Positions 11,841-20,583 of a stretch of 64,000 nucleotides of DNA are shown here, one piece after another. Source of the DNA: Micromonospora sp. Llam0 (lineage in GTDB: Bacteria > Actinomycetota > Actinomycetes > Mycobacteriales > Micromonosporaceae); assembly GCF_003751085.1 (NCBI RefSeq), contig NZ_RJJY01000002.1, forward strand, positions 2,480,001 through 2,544,000. Direction: 5' to 3'. Every line of letters begins with the position of its first letter. The stretch's first letter is position 1. Both the position numbers and the translations under genes were made by a program. The notes beneath the pieces are model-generated. The model worked only from the letters and a program-made list of their open reading frames with translations. It did not search any database and was not told where the DNA came from.

Positions 11841-12704
11841 ATGCTGACGACCGGCAAGGCGATCCTCGATGTCGCCAACGCGCACAGCTTCGCCGTGCCC
11901 GCCTTCAACATCAGCGACTGGGCGATGTTCAAGGGCATCGTGGAGATCAGCGAGGAGACGAACGCACCGCTGATCGTCGGGATCCACCCCGACGAGATGC
12001 GGCACATCGGCCGCGAGATGATCCGCGGCATCGCCGAACGCGCGCACAACTCGAGCGTCCCGATCGCGATCCACTGGGATCACGGCGCCACCTACGAGCA
12101 GATCCTGCAGGCGGTCCAGTTCGGCTTCACCTCGGTGATGATCGACGGGTCGCTGAAGCCGTTCGAGGAGAACATCGCGATCACCCGGAAGGTGACCGAC
12201 TCGGCGCACGTTCTCGGCGTGTCGGTGGAGGGCGAGCTCGGCACGATCGGCGGCAACGACAGCTACGCCGAGGCCGGTGCCGCCGAGATCATCTACACCG
12301 ACCCGGACGACGCCGTCACGTTCATCGAAGAGACCGGCGTGGACAGCCTCGCCATCGCGATCGGCACCTTCCACGGCCTCTACCCGGCCCATCTGAAGCC
12401 GGAGTTGAAGCTCGACCTGCTCAAGGAGATCAAGAGCCGGGTACAGATCCCGCTGGTGCTGCACGGCGGCTCCGGCAACCCGGACGACGAGATCCGCGAG
12501 GCGGCGCGGATCGGCATCAACAAGATCAACATCTCCACCGACATCAAGGTCGCCTACCACGACAAGATGCGCGAGGTCCTCGGCAGCGACCGCAAGGTAC
12601 GCGAGCCGAACGCCATCCAGCCCGCCTGCATCGAGGCCATGAAGGTGGTAGCCGCCCAGAAGATCGAGCTGTTCGGTGCCGCCGGCAAGGCATCGCTCTA
12701 CTGA
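11841..12704 (+). CDS. Class II ketose-1,6-bisphosphate aldolase (tagatose/fructose-bisphosphate type)
   Basis: The protein has 287 residues and spans the full family. Zinc and catalytic motifs are visible: HWDHGAT (usual HLDHG), VSVEGELG, GTFHGLY (usual GTAHG) and LHGGSG, then NISTD for phosphate binding. It cleaves a ketose bisphosphate to glyceraldehyde-3-phosphate and dihydroxyacetone phosphate. The GatY/KbaY/FbaA families cannot be told apart safely by eye, although the operon context argues for a peripheral sugar rather than glycolysis. AAGGAGAAA precedes the ATG. The kinase gene begins one base after its stop. Confidence 0.85.
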   Translation: MLTTGKAILDVANAHSFAVPAFNISDWAMFKGIVEISEETNAPLIVGIHPDEMRHIGREMIRGIAERAHNSSVPIAIHWDHGATYEQILQAVQFGFTSVMIDGSLKPFEENIAITRKVTDSAHVLGVSVEGELGTIGGNDSYAEAGAAEIIYTDPDDAVTFIEETGVDSLAIAIGTFHGLYPAHLKPELKLDLLKEIKSRVQIPLVLHGGSGNPDDEIREAARIGINKINISTDIKVAYHDKMREVLGSDRKVREPNAIQPACIEAMKVVAAQKIELFGAAGKASLY

Positions 12705-12705
12705 C

Positions 12706-13953
12706 ATGGCGGACCCGTCCCGCGTCGTCCTCGGCCTCGGCGGCTGCGTCGACTACGAGCTGAAGCTGACCGCCGACGTCCTGGCACAGCTGGTCGCCGA
12801 CTACGGCATCGCCGCCGCGGAACTGACCTCGCCGGTCACGGTGACCAGCGAGCGGGATCTCGTGGTGTCGATCCTCGGGTACGTCGCCCGGGGCGGCGGC
12901 GGCGAACATTACGTCGCCTCCGCCCCGGCGCTGGAGCACTTCGCCAACCGGTTCCCGCACCGGGTGGCGCTGGGCGGCACCTCGGTGCGGGCCGGGATCC
13001 TGCTGAGCCGCCTCGGCGTGCCGTCGACCCTGCACCTGGTCAGCGTCGACGACACCGTACGCCGGCTGCTGCCACCGGACGGCGCGTACCTGTCCAGCGG
13101 TGCCGAGGACACCCTGCACCCGCACCTGATCGTCCAGTACGACCAGGGTCTGCGGATCCGCGCCGACGGACTCGACCTCACCGCACCGTTCCCGAACCGG
13201 CTGATCTACGTCAACGACCCGGCCAACGGCACGATGCTGCTCAGCGGCGAACTCGGCGACCGGCTCAGCCGGGCCGACGTGTTCCTGATCTCCGGATTCA
13301 ACGCCATGCGCTCCGCCGAGCAGCTCGACCGCCGACTCGCCGAACTGCGCGTACACATGCGGCGGTTGCCACCCGGGGCGGTGACCTACTTCGAGGACGC
13401 CGCCTACCACGAGCCCGCGCTCAACCGCCGGGTCCTGGCCGCGCTGCGCGACGCGATCGACGTGTACGGCCTGAACGAGGACGAGATGCAGTCCTATCTC
13501 GGGCACCCGGTCGACCTGCTGTCGGCGGCGGAGGTCGCCGACGCGCTGACGGCGCTGCACGCGCTCGTGCCCGTACCGATGCTGGTCCTGCACACCAAAT
13601 ACTGGGCCGCTGCCTTCGGCGCGCAGGCCGCCAGCTACGCCGCGGCCCTCGACACCGGCACCGTCATGGCCGCCCTGCGCTACCGCCACGGCGACGACTT
13701 CACCGACTCCGACATCGAACGGCTGCGCCGGCAACCGCGACGGCCCGAATCCGCCACCTTCGCCGCCGAGCTGCGGGCCCGGCTCGGCGACCGGGTGCAC
13801 TGCGTACCCGCGTTCGCGCTCGACGTCACGAACCCCACCACGGTCGGGCTGGGTGACACGTTCGTCGGCGGCTTCCTCGCCGCGCTCGCCCGCCGGGGTA
13901 CGGCCGCGGCCACCAGCTCGTCCCCGCGCCAACGATCGGACCACGGCCGATGA
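12706..13953 (+). CDS. ADP-dependent phosphofructokinase/glucokinase family protein
   Basis: The protein has 415 residues. It resembles the ADP-dependent sugar kinases (ribokinase-like fold): GGTSVRAGILLSRLG near 95 for the sugar site, LISGFNAM, GLNEDEM (the NxxE motif for magnesium) and the terminal TVGLGDTFVGG with the catalytic Asp. The HxE motif of characterised members reads YFE here. Characterised members phosphorylate glucose or fructose-6-phosphate with ADP; activity of this divergent bacterial member is inferred. Together with the aldolase it could make and split a ketose bisphosphate. The ATG is 1 nt after the aldolase stop, and its own stop overlaps the next ATG. Confidence 0.75.
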   Translation: MADPSRVVLGLGGCVDYELKLTADVLAQLVADYGIAAAELTSPVTVTSERDLVVSILGYVARGGGGEHYVASAPALEHFANRFPHRVALGGTSVRAGILLSRLGVPSTLHLVSVDDTVRRLLPPDGAYLSSGAEDTLHPHLIVQYDQGLRIRADGLDLTAPFPNRLIYVNDPANGTMLLSGELGDRLSRADVFLISGFNAMRSAEQLDRRLAELRVHMRRLPPGAVTYFEDAAYHEPALNRRVLAALRDAIDVYGLNEDEMQSYLGHPVDLLSAAEVADALTALHALVPVPMLVLHTKYWAAAFGAQAASYAAALDTGTVMAALRYRHGDDFTDSDIERLRRQPRRPESATFAAELRARLGDRVHCVPAFALDVTNPTTVGLGDTFVGGFLAALARRGTAAATSSSPRQRSDHGR

Positions 13954-14912
13954 CCGTCGACGTACTGCCCGCCAACCAGCCGGAGACGTTCTACCGGGGT
14001 GCCGGCCGGATAGCCGGATTTCGCAACGTACCCGCGCTGCCCGACCGCCCCGAGGACTGGGTGGGCTCGGTGAGCACCCGGTTCGACCTCGGCCCGTCCG
14101 GGTTGTCCACCCTGTCCGACGGGCGGGTGCTCGCCGACGCGATCGCCGCCGACCCGCGCTGGTGGCTCGGTCCGCACCGCACCGACACCGGGGTGCTCGT
14201 GAAGCTGCTCGACGCCGGCCAGCGACTACCGCTGCACGTACACCCGGACCGCCGCTTCGCCACGACGCACCTGGCGTCGCCGTACGGCAAGACCGAAGCC
14301 TGGGTGATCGTCTCCGCCCGCCCCGACGCGTACGTCCATCTCGGTTTCGCCCGGGACGTCTCGGCCGACGAACTCGCCGGCTGGGTGGCCGGCCAGCAGA
14401 CCGGGCAGCTGCTCGCCGCCACCAACAAGGTCCCGGTGTCGGCCGGCGACGCGATTCTCTGCCCCGCCGGCCTGCCGCATGCCATCGGCGACGGCATCCT
14501 GCTGGTCGAGGTCCAGGAGCCGACCGACTTCTCCGTGCTGCTCGAGTACGCCGACTTCGGCCTCGCCGACGGCCACCTGGGCCTCGGCTACGACCTGGCC
14601 CTGCAGTGCGTCGACCGCAGCAAGTGGACGCCGGAGCAGCTCGACCGCCTGCGCGGCGGGCGACACCTGTTGCCCGATGCCGCTGACGAGTTCTTCACCG
14701 CCCGCCGGCTGCGCGGCGGCGACCGTCTGGAGCAGGGGTTCGGCGTCCTGGTCGGGCTGGCGGGACAGGGGCGGCTCACCGGCGAGCACGACGACGTGCC
14801 GCTGCGGCGCGGGGACACCCTGCTGGTGCCGTACGCTGCCGGCCCGCTGCGGCTGGCCGGCCCGGTCGAAGCGATCCGGCTGGCCGGGCCGCCGCAGCCC
14901 TGGTCACGGTGA
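13950..14912 (+). CDS. Class I mannose-6-phosphate isomerase-like protein
   Basis: The protein has 320 residues, in the short class of bacterial PMI type I enzymes. Zinc-site motifs are present: LPLHVHPD (about 93), GKTEAWVI and PHAIGDGILLVEVQ. It interconverts an aldose-6-phosphate and ketose-6-phosphate, usually mannose-6-P and fructose-6-P. The ATG overlaps the kinase stop (ATGA). As last gene of the sugar operon it suggests that the imported sugar enters as a mannose-type or related aldohexose phosphate, then is phosphorylated again and cleaved by the two preceding enzymes. Confidence 0.85.
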   Translation: MTVDVLPANQPETFYRGAGRIAGFRNVPALPDRPEDWVGSVSTRFDLGPSGLSTLSDGRVLADAIAADPRWWLGPHRTDTGVLVKLLDAGQRLPLHVHPDRRFATTHLASPYGKTEAWVIVSARPDAYVHLGFARDVSADELAGWVAGQQTGQLLAATNKVPVSAGDAILCPAGLPHAIGDGILLVEVQEPTDFSVLLEYADFGLADGHLGLGYDLALQCVDRSKWTPEQLDRLRGGRHLLPDAADEFFTARRLRGGDRLEQGFGVLVGLAGQGRLTGEHDDVPLRRGDTLLVPYAAGPLRLAGPVEAIRLAGPPQPWSR

Positions 14913-14979
14913 CCTCGACAGACGGGCTCTTCCCGAGCACGGTGACCTCGACCAACGGCTCCGGCCTGCCGAACGATCG

Positions 14980-15543
14980 CTACCGGGACGCGGTGGTCAG
15001 CGCGGGCATCGGGATCTCGAAGTGCACGACCCGGGAGGCGTGCGGGCTGCCGTCGCGGGGGTCGTGCACCACGTCGGCCACGCTCCGCCAGAACGCCTCT
15101 GCGCCGGGGACGCCGGTGTCGGTGTGCAGGTAGACCGCCTGGTAGCCGGGTTGCCCGGCGGCGAACGCGACGGCCCGTCGGACCAGTGCGCGGGCGAGCC
15201 CGTTGCGGCGGTGTTCCGGGCGTACGTAGACCCGGAACAGCTGGGCGGTGCTCGCCGCCGGGTAGCGGTCGACCAGCCATCGGGGATGCGGCGGGCTGTT
15301 CGGCGCGGCGGCGCGGACGGCGGTGGTGGCGACCACCTCGTCGCCCTTGACCGCGACGAACAGCGCATTCCGCGCAGGCCGTAGGTAGGTGCCGGCGAGG
15401 TCGATGACGTCGGCGTGCCACTGCGGCTGGTAGCCGTAGCCGAACACCTGGTAGAAGGTGTCGAGCATGACGCTACGGGCACCGTCGAGGTGCTGCGGCG
15501 TGGCGGTACGGATGTCGTACGGGCCGATGTTCTGGTCGTTCAC
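14980..15543 (-). CDS. GNAT-family N-acetyltransferase, last gene of the metallophore-like operon
   Basis: The protein has 187 residues with the GNAT core: VYVRPEHRRNGLARALVRRA is the acetyl-CoA binding motif A (RxxGxA). The GTG start at 15543 overlaps the ABC ATPase stop by 4 nt (GTGA), so it belongs to the same translation unit. It could acetylate the small molecule made by this operon or detoxify an intermediate; the substrate is unknown. It converges on the mannose-6-phosphate isomerase gene across 67 bp, where a 15-bp direct repeat (14905-14919 and 14938-14952) is the only notable sequence. Confidence 0.8.
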   Translation of the reverse strand: MNDQNIGPYDIRTATPQHLDGARSVMLDTFYQVFGYGYQPQWHADVIDLAGTYLRPARNALFVAVKGDEVVATTAVRAAAPNSPPHPRWLVDRYPAASTAQLFRVYVRPEHRRNGLARALVRRAVAFAAGQPGYQAVYLHTDTGVPGAEAFWRSVADVVHDPRDGSPHASRVVHFEIPMPALTTASR

Positions 15544-17177
15544 GTGGTGCTCATCTCTCCGGTGCTGGACGTGGTTGCGGGTCGTGGCAGATGTCGCGGC
15601 AGGTCGGGGTCGCGCGGTCGCGGCAGGTCAGGGTCGAGAAGGGCACGGGTCAGCGGTTGCCGGCCGGCGGTCAGCAGGGTGGCGGCGGGACCGTGTTCGA
15701 TGCCCCGGCCGTCGTCGAGCACGGTGACGTGGTCGGCGAGCCGGTCGACCACGTCCGGGTCGTGCGTGATGACCAGCAGCGCGAGCCGGTGGGTGCGGCA
15801 CAGTTCGTCGAGCAGGCCGAGGATCCGGTCCTGGTTGGCGTGGTCGAGACCGGACGTGATCTCATCGCAGACCAGCAGCCGGGGTCGGGCCACCAGGGCG
15901 CGGGCGAGAGCGGCGCGTTGCAGTTCACCGCCGGAGAGCCGGTTGGGTCGGCGGGCGGCGAGAGCATCACCGATCCCGACCTGACGCAGCAGGTCGTGGG
16001 CGGTCCGCAGCGCGTCGGTGGTCGGTTGGCGGTGCAGCCGTACGGCGGGGCGGGCAACCTGGTCGAGCAGGGCGGCGTACGGCTGGAAACTGGCCCGTGG
16101 GTCCTGGAAGACGTACTGCACGGCGGCGAGGTCGGCCCGCTGCCGGCGGTCGATCGAGCAGGCGAGCCGGCGGCCGTCGAGTTCGATACTGCCGCCGCTG
16201 GGCGGGTGCAGGCCGGCCAGGCACCGGGCGACGGTGGTCTTTCCGCTGCCGGAGCGGCCGACCAGGGCGAGGCGCTGGCCGGGGCCGATGACCATGTCGA
16301 TGTCGTGCAGCACGGTGCGGCCGTGGTGCGCCGCGGTGAGCCCGGTGACCCGCAGCAGCTGGCCGGCACCGTCCGCCCGGTCGGCGGTCTGGGTTGACTG
16401 TGGCCTGTCGGTGATAACAGTCGACTGTGGTTGGTCGGTCGGGGTCGGCGCTGGCCGGGCCGGGCCGGTGTGGTCGAGGACCGTGTCCGGCGGACCGGAG
16501 GCGACGACGGTGCCCCGGTCGAGCACGAGAGTGCTGTCGGCGACCGCCCGGGCCAGGTGCAGGTCGTGGGTGAGCAGGACGACCGCGACGCCGGTGGCGG
16601 CGAGACCGCGCAGTTCGGTGGCGACGTCGCGGCGGTTGAGGCTGTCCTGCCCGGTGGTCGGTTCGTCGGCGACCAGGACGCGGGCACCGGCCAGCAGGGC
16701 GTGCGCGATGACCAGCCGCTGCTGCTGGCCGCCGGAGAGTTGGTGCGGGTAGCGCCGCAGCAGGTCGCGGTCGTCCGGCAGGCCGACCCGGGCCAGCACC
16801 GCCCGGACCGCCTGCCGGATGGCCGCGCGCCGCGTCCGGCGCGACGGTGCCGGGGTGTGCCGGCGGGCGATCTCGCGCAGCACCGGGCCGATCCGGCGTA
16901 CCGGGGTCAGCGCCGCCGCCGGTTGCTGCGGAATGTAGCCGACGGTGCTGCCAGCCGGCGGCATGTCGGGGGTGACCGGGCGACCGTCGATCTCGATGTC
17001 GCCGGTGAGCCGGACGCCGGGGCCGGCTTCGCCGAGCAGCGCCCGCCCGAGCGTGGTCTTGCCGCTGCCGGACGGACCGACGACGGCGAGGACGTCGCCG
17101 GCCGGCACGGCGCACGACACGTCGCGCAGCAGCCGCTGTCCACCGGCATCGGCGCACAGCCCGTCGACCCGGATCAC
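15540..17177 (-). CDS. Opp/Nik-type ABC transporter ATPase, two fused nucleotide-binding domains
   Basis: The protein has 545 residues and two complete ATPase domains. The first has GPSGSGKTT (34-42), LSGGQQQR and VLVADEPTTG; the second has GRSGSGKTT, LSGGELQR and LLVCDEITSGLD. A Thr/Asp/Gln-rich linker joins them (about 260-290). This is a DppD-DppF or NikD-NikE fusion that drives one importer with the two permeases upstream. The GTG at 17177 overlaps the permease stop by 4 nt; the longer frame up to 18044 is a shadow of that permease gene. Its role is import of a peptide-like or metal-chelate substrate. Confidence 0.9.
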   Translation of the reverse strand: MIRVDGLCADAGGQRLLRDVSCAVPAGDVLAVVGPSGSGKTTLGRALLGEAGPGVRLTGDIEIDGRPVTPDMPPAGSTVGYIPQQPAAALTPVRRIGPVLREIARRHTPAPSRRTRRAAIRQAVRAVLARVGLPDDRDLLRRYPHQLSGGQQQRLVIAHALLAGARVLVADEPTTGQDSLNRRDVATELRGLAATGVAVVLLTHDLHLARAVADSTLVLDRGTVVASGPPDTVLDHTGPARPAPTPTDQPQSTVITDRPQSTQTADRADGAGQLLRVTGLTAAHHGRTVLHDIDMVIGPGQRLALVGRSGSGKTTVARCLAGLHPPSGGSIELDGRRLACSIDRRQRADLAAVQYVFQDPRASFQPYAALLDQVARPAVRLHRQPTTDALRTAHDLLRQVGIGDALAARRPNRLSGGELQRAALARALVARPRLLVCDEITSGLDHANQDRILGLLDELCRTHRLALLVITHDPDVVDRLADHVTVLDDGRGIEHGPAATLLTAGRQPLTRALLDPDLPRPRDPDLPRHLPRPATTSSTGEMSTT

Positions 17178-18037
17178 TTCGCGACCTTCGGTCGGGCGGC
17201 CAGCAGCTGGTCGGTGACCAGGTTGACCCCGACGGCGAGCGCGACGAGCAGCGCGGCGGGCACCACGACCGCCCACGGCTGCAGGAAGATCCCGGCGCGG
17301 TTGCGGTCGACCATGACGGCCCAGTCGGCGGCGTCCGGGGCGACGCCGATGCCCAGGAAACTGGCGGTGGCGACCAGGTAGACGGCGCCGATGAACCGGA
17401 CCCCGGCGTCGGCGAGCAGGACCCGGCGGATGTCCCGGGCGACGTACCCGACCGCCCGCCGCCACCATGTCTCCCGGTAGAGCCGCATCGCTTCCATCGC
17501 GGGCCCGTGGGCCAGCGGCAGGGCCGCGGCGCGGGTGATCCGGGCGATCTCCGGCAGGGCGATGACGGCGACGATGACCACCAGTGTCACCGGCCCCCGG
17601 GGTGCGGTGGCGGCGAGCAGGATGAGCAGCAGCAGCGACGGGACGGCGAGGAGCAGGTCCAGCGGGCGCATCAGCACCTCGTCGAGCCAGCGACGGCGGG
17701 TGAGGGCGGCGAGCAGACCGACGGGTACGCCGACCAGGTAGGCCAGGGCGGTCGCGGCTGCGGCGACCGCGACGACGGACCGGCCGCCGAGCAGGATCTG
17801 CCCGGTGACGTCCCGGCCGACGAAGTCGGTGCCGAGCAGCCCAGCCTGGTCGAACGGCCGGGTCCGGTCCGCGCCGTCGCCGACCAGGGCCAGATCGACC
17901 AGGGCCGGACCGGCGAGAGCGAGCAGCAGCGGTACGGCGAGCAGGACGACCCCGGTGACCAGGCGCGGAACCCGGCCGGTCCGCCGAGCCTGGCTGGTCG
18001 TCGGAACCCGGCCGGTCGTCGGAACCCGGCTGATCAT
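17174..18037 (-). CDS. ABC transporter permease, DppC/NikC-like
   Basis: The protein has 287 residues. After a short polar N-terminus it shows one hydrophobic helix, the family motif LLGTDFVGRDVTGQILLGG, then about five more helices with the ATPase-docking loop around HGPAMEAMRLYRETWW. The ATG at 18037 overlaps the stop of the partner permease (ATGA). Longer frames upstream are antisense-like and rejected. It forms the membrane channel with the DppB-like subunit encoded upstream. Confidence 0.9.
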   Translation of the reverse strand: MISRVPTTGRVPTTSQARRTGRVPRLVTGVVLLAVPLLLALAGPALVDLALVGDGADRTRPFDQAGLLGTDFVGRDVTGQILLGGRSVVAVAAAATALAYLVGVPVGLLAALTRRRWLDEVLMRPLDLLLAVPSLLLLILLAATAPRGPVTLVVIVAVIALPEIARITRAAALPLAHGPAMEAMRLYRETWWRRAVGYVARDIRRVLLADAGVRFIGAVYLVATASFLGIGVAPDAADWAVMVDRNRAGIFLQPWAVVVPAALLVALAVGVNLVTDQLLAARPKVAK

Positions 18038-18984
18038 CGGGCACCGGCCGTGCGCGGGGCGAGCCGGAACGCGACCAGGTCGGCGACCAGGTTGACGACC
18101 ACGGTGGTGACCGCCACGATCACGCACAGCCCTTGGACGGTGGGGACGTCCCGGGCGGCGACCGCGTCGACCAGCGCGGTGCCCAGACCGGGGATGACGA
18201 AGACCGCCTCGACGACGATGACGCCGCCGAGCAGCCAGTCGGTGGTACGGGCGAGCTGCTGCACGACCGGCGCGGCGGCGGTGGGCAGTGCGTGGGCCAG
18301 CCACCGCCGACCGGCACCGAGGCCGAGCCGGCGGGCGTGGGCGACGTACTCGGACCGTAGCGCGTCGACCATGCCGGCGCGGGTCAGCCGGCTGAGTGAG
18401 CAGATCGGTCGGGCCAGCAGCACCAGCAGCGGCAGGACCAGCACGGCCGGCTGGGCGAGCAGGTTGGGGCCGGTGCCGACGGCGGTCGGCGGAAACCAGC
18501 CCAGCTGTACGCCGAAGACCGCGACCAGCAGGATGGCCAGGGCGAACTCCGGCACCGCGTAGAGACCCACGGCGACGGCGCTGATGGCGCGGTCGAGCCG
18601 GCCGCCTTCGCGCCAGGCGGCGAGCATGCCGAGGCCGATCGCGAGCGGGACCAGGACGAGCAGCGTCGCGCCGGCCAGCAGTACGGTCGCGGCGGCGCTG
18701 CCGACGATCATGTCCAGGACCGGCCGTTGAGAGATCAGCGAGACGCCGAAGTCTCCGTGCAGCAGCCCGGCGAGCCAGTCGAGGTACCGCTGCCAGGGCG
18801 GCTGGTCGAGGTCGAGCTGTTCGCGGATCAGCGCGATCCGCTCCGGGTCGGGCTGGTCACCGGCAATCACCACCGCCGCGTCGCCGGGCAACGCCTCGGT
18901 GAGCACGAACACGATGGTGGTGATGCCGGCGACCTGCCCGACGCCGAGCAGTAGCCGCCGTACGGTGTAGCGGGCCAGGCTCAA
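18034..18984 (-). CDS. ABC transporter permease, DppB/NikB-like
   Basis: The protein has 316 residues with six membrane helices. It begins SLARYTVRRLLLGVGQVAG, typical of DppB, has a large periplasmic loop with GDFGVSLISQRPVLDMI, and a C-terminal docking loop (RSEYVAHARRLGL). The start is a TTG at 18984 that overlaps the stop of the binding-protein gene by 4 nt (TTGA); no ATG fits. It pairs with the DppC-like permease in the importer. Confidence 0.9.
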   Translation of the reverse strand: MSLARYTVRRLLLGVGQVAGITTIVFVLTEALPGDAAVVIAGDQPDPERIALIREQLDLDQPPWQRYLDWLAGLLHGDFGVSLISQRPVLDMIVGSAAATVLLAGATLLVLVPLAIGLGMLAAWREGGRLDRAISAVAVGLYAVPEFALAILLVAVFGVQLGWFPPTAVGTGPNLLAQPAVLVLPLLVLLARPICSLSRLTRAGMVDALRSEYVAHARRLGLGAGRRWLAHALPTAAAPVVQQLARTTDWLLGGVIVVEAVFVIPGLGTALVDAVAARDVPTVQGLCVIVAVTTVVVNLVADLVAFRLAPRTAGAR

Positions 18985-20543
18985 GCCAGCCACACCTTGT
19001 CGAAGCGGGCCCAGTCGAGGGTGTTGGCGGGTGCTTCGGCGGACACGCCGCCGACCTGGGGCGCGGTGGCGACGAGGAAGTCGGCGAAGCCCCACACCAG
19101 CAGCCCGCCCTCGGCGTGCAGCATCCGCTGCATCTCGCCGTACGCCTGCCGCCGGCCCGCTTCGTCGGCGCTGGACACGGCGGTGGCGTAGAGGTCGTCG
19201 AACTCGGGCCGCATCCACTTGGTGGCGTTTGTCGTGGAGGTGCTCAGCAACCGCTGCGAGATGTGGGTCTCGATCGGCATGGCGCCGGAGCGGAAGCAGG
19301 CCATGACTCCGTTGTCGAGCACCTCCCGCCAGTAGGTGTCCTTGTTGCGCTGCACCGGTTCGACGTTCAGCCCGACCGCGCGGGCCTGGTCGGCGAAGAC
19401 GCTGGCCGCTTCGACGAACCCGGCGGCCACCGGCGCGGTGTCCAGCGGGATCCGCAGGCCGCTTGCGCCGGCCCGGTCGATGAGCGAGCGGGCGCGGTCG
19501 AGGTCGGGTTCGCGCTGCGGGATGTCGTCGGCGTAGTACTGGTAGCCCTTGCCGAACAGGTCGTTGCCGACCTGCCCGGATCCGGACAGGACCGTCTCGA
19601 CCAGTTGCTGCCGGTCGGTGAGCAGGAACATCGCCTCCCGTAGGTCCCGGTTGTCGAACGGGGGGCGGTCCAGCTTCATGGTGAAGCCCTGCAGGCCGCT
19701 GTTGGCCATCCGGGTGATGGCGATCCGGTCGTCGGCGGCGTAGCTGCGGGCCGTGGTGGGGCTGATGTCGTGCGCGTACTCGACCTGCCCGGCGAGCAGC
19801 GCGTTGACCCGCGCCGACTCCTCGTTGGCGATCACGTACTCCAGCTCGTCGAGGTGTGCGGCGCCGTCCCAGTAGTCCGGGTACCGGGCCAGCAGCAGCG
19901 ACGTACCGGGGGTGAAGCTGCTGACGGTGAACGGCCCGGAGCCGATCGGCTGGTCGAACGACTCGCTGCCCTCGGGCACGATGTACGCGCCGAACGCGGC
20001 GAGCACGTTGCCGAACTCGGCGAACGGACGGGTCAGCGCGAATTCGACCGTACGGTCGTCGACGGCCCGGCTCGCCCGCAGATCGATCAGGGACAGGCTG
20101 GCCTTGGCGCGGAAGGCCCGGTCCGGGTCGGTGATCCGGGCGTAGCTGGCCAGTACGTCGGCAGCCCGCACCGGCCGGCCGTCGTGGAAGGTCGCCTCCC
20201 GCAGCGGCACCCGCCAGCGGGTGAGGTCGGCGTTGGGCTCCCAGCTCAGTGCGAGCCGGGGCTGGATCGACACGTCCGGGCCGTAGTCGGCGAGCTTGTC
20301 GAAGATCGCCTTGGCCCGGGACGCCTCGTTGAACAGGTTCGCCAGGTGCGGGTCGAGGCTCTCGGCGGCACCGCCACCGGCGAACGCGACCCGCAGCCGG
20401 CCGCCCCGCTTCGGGGTGGCGGAACCTGCGGCGTTGTCGGAACCAGCGGGAGCGTCGGCACCGCAACCGGCGAGCAGCGCGGCGGTCACGGCGGCACCGC
20501 CGCCGAGCAATGTTCGGCGGCGTAGTCGGGCAGCAGTCGACAT
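18981..20543 (-). CDS. ABC transporter substrate-binding lipoprotein, family 5 (OppA/NikA/CntA-like)
   Basis: The protein has 520 residues. The signal has a twin-arginine-like RRRTLLGG and a lipobox (LLAGC, Cys about 27). The remainder is a family 5 solute-binding protein, which binds peptides, nickel chelates or metallophores. GGAAGGAAAG precedes the ATG. The gene follows the methyltransferase gene after 40 bp, the only real gap in the operon, so it may have its own ribosome entry for higher output. Given its neighbours I infer that it captures the metal-loaded product of the upstream biosynthetic genes. Peptide uptake is the main alternative. Confidence 0.88.
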   Translation of the reverse strand: MSTAARLRRRTLLGGGAAVTAALLAGCGADAPAGSDNAAGSATPKRGGRLRVAFAGGGAAESLDPHLANLFNEASRAKAIFDKLADYGPDVSIQPRLALSWEPNADLTRWRVPLREATFHDGRPVRAADVLASYARITDPDRAFRAKASLSLIDLRASRAVDDRTVEFALTRPFAEFGNVLAAFGAYIVPEGSESFDQPIGSGPFTVSSFTPGTSLLLARYPDYWDGAAHLDELEYVIANEESARVNALLAGQVEYAHDISPTTARSYAADDRIAITRMANSGLQGFTMKLDRPPFDNRDLREAMFLLTDRQQLVETVLSGSGQVGNDLFGKGYQYYADDIPQREPDLDRARSLIDRAGASGLRIPLDTAPVAAGFVEAASVFADQARAVGLNVEPVQRNKDTYWREVLDNGVMACFRSGAMPIETHISQRLLSTSTTNATKWMRPEFDDLYATAVSSADEAGRRQAYGEMQRMLHAEGGLLVWGFADFLVATAPQVGGVSAEAPANTLDWARFDKVWLA

Positions 20544-20583
20544 GTCAGTTCTTTCCTTCCAGCGGGGATTCTCAGCGGGGATG

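Noticed and set aside
10926..12707. Long minus-strand frame opposite the sugar permease and aldolase genes
   Set aside because: It is an antisense shadow typical of high-GC DNA; its translation is rich in Asp, His, Arg and Val without domains.
14905..14952. 15-bp direct repeat CACGGTGACCTCGAC between the isomerase and GNAT genes
   Set aside because: Two copies only, one overlapping the end of the isomerase gene; probably a small duplication without function.
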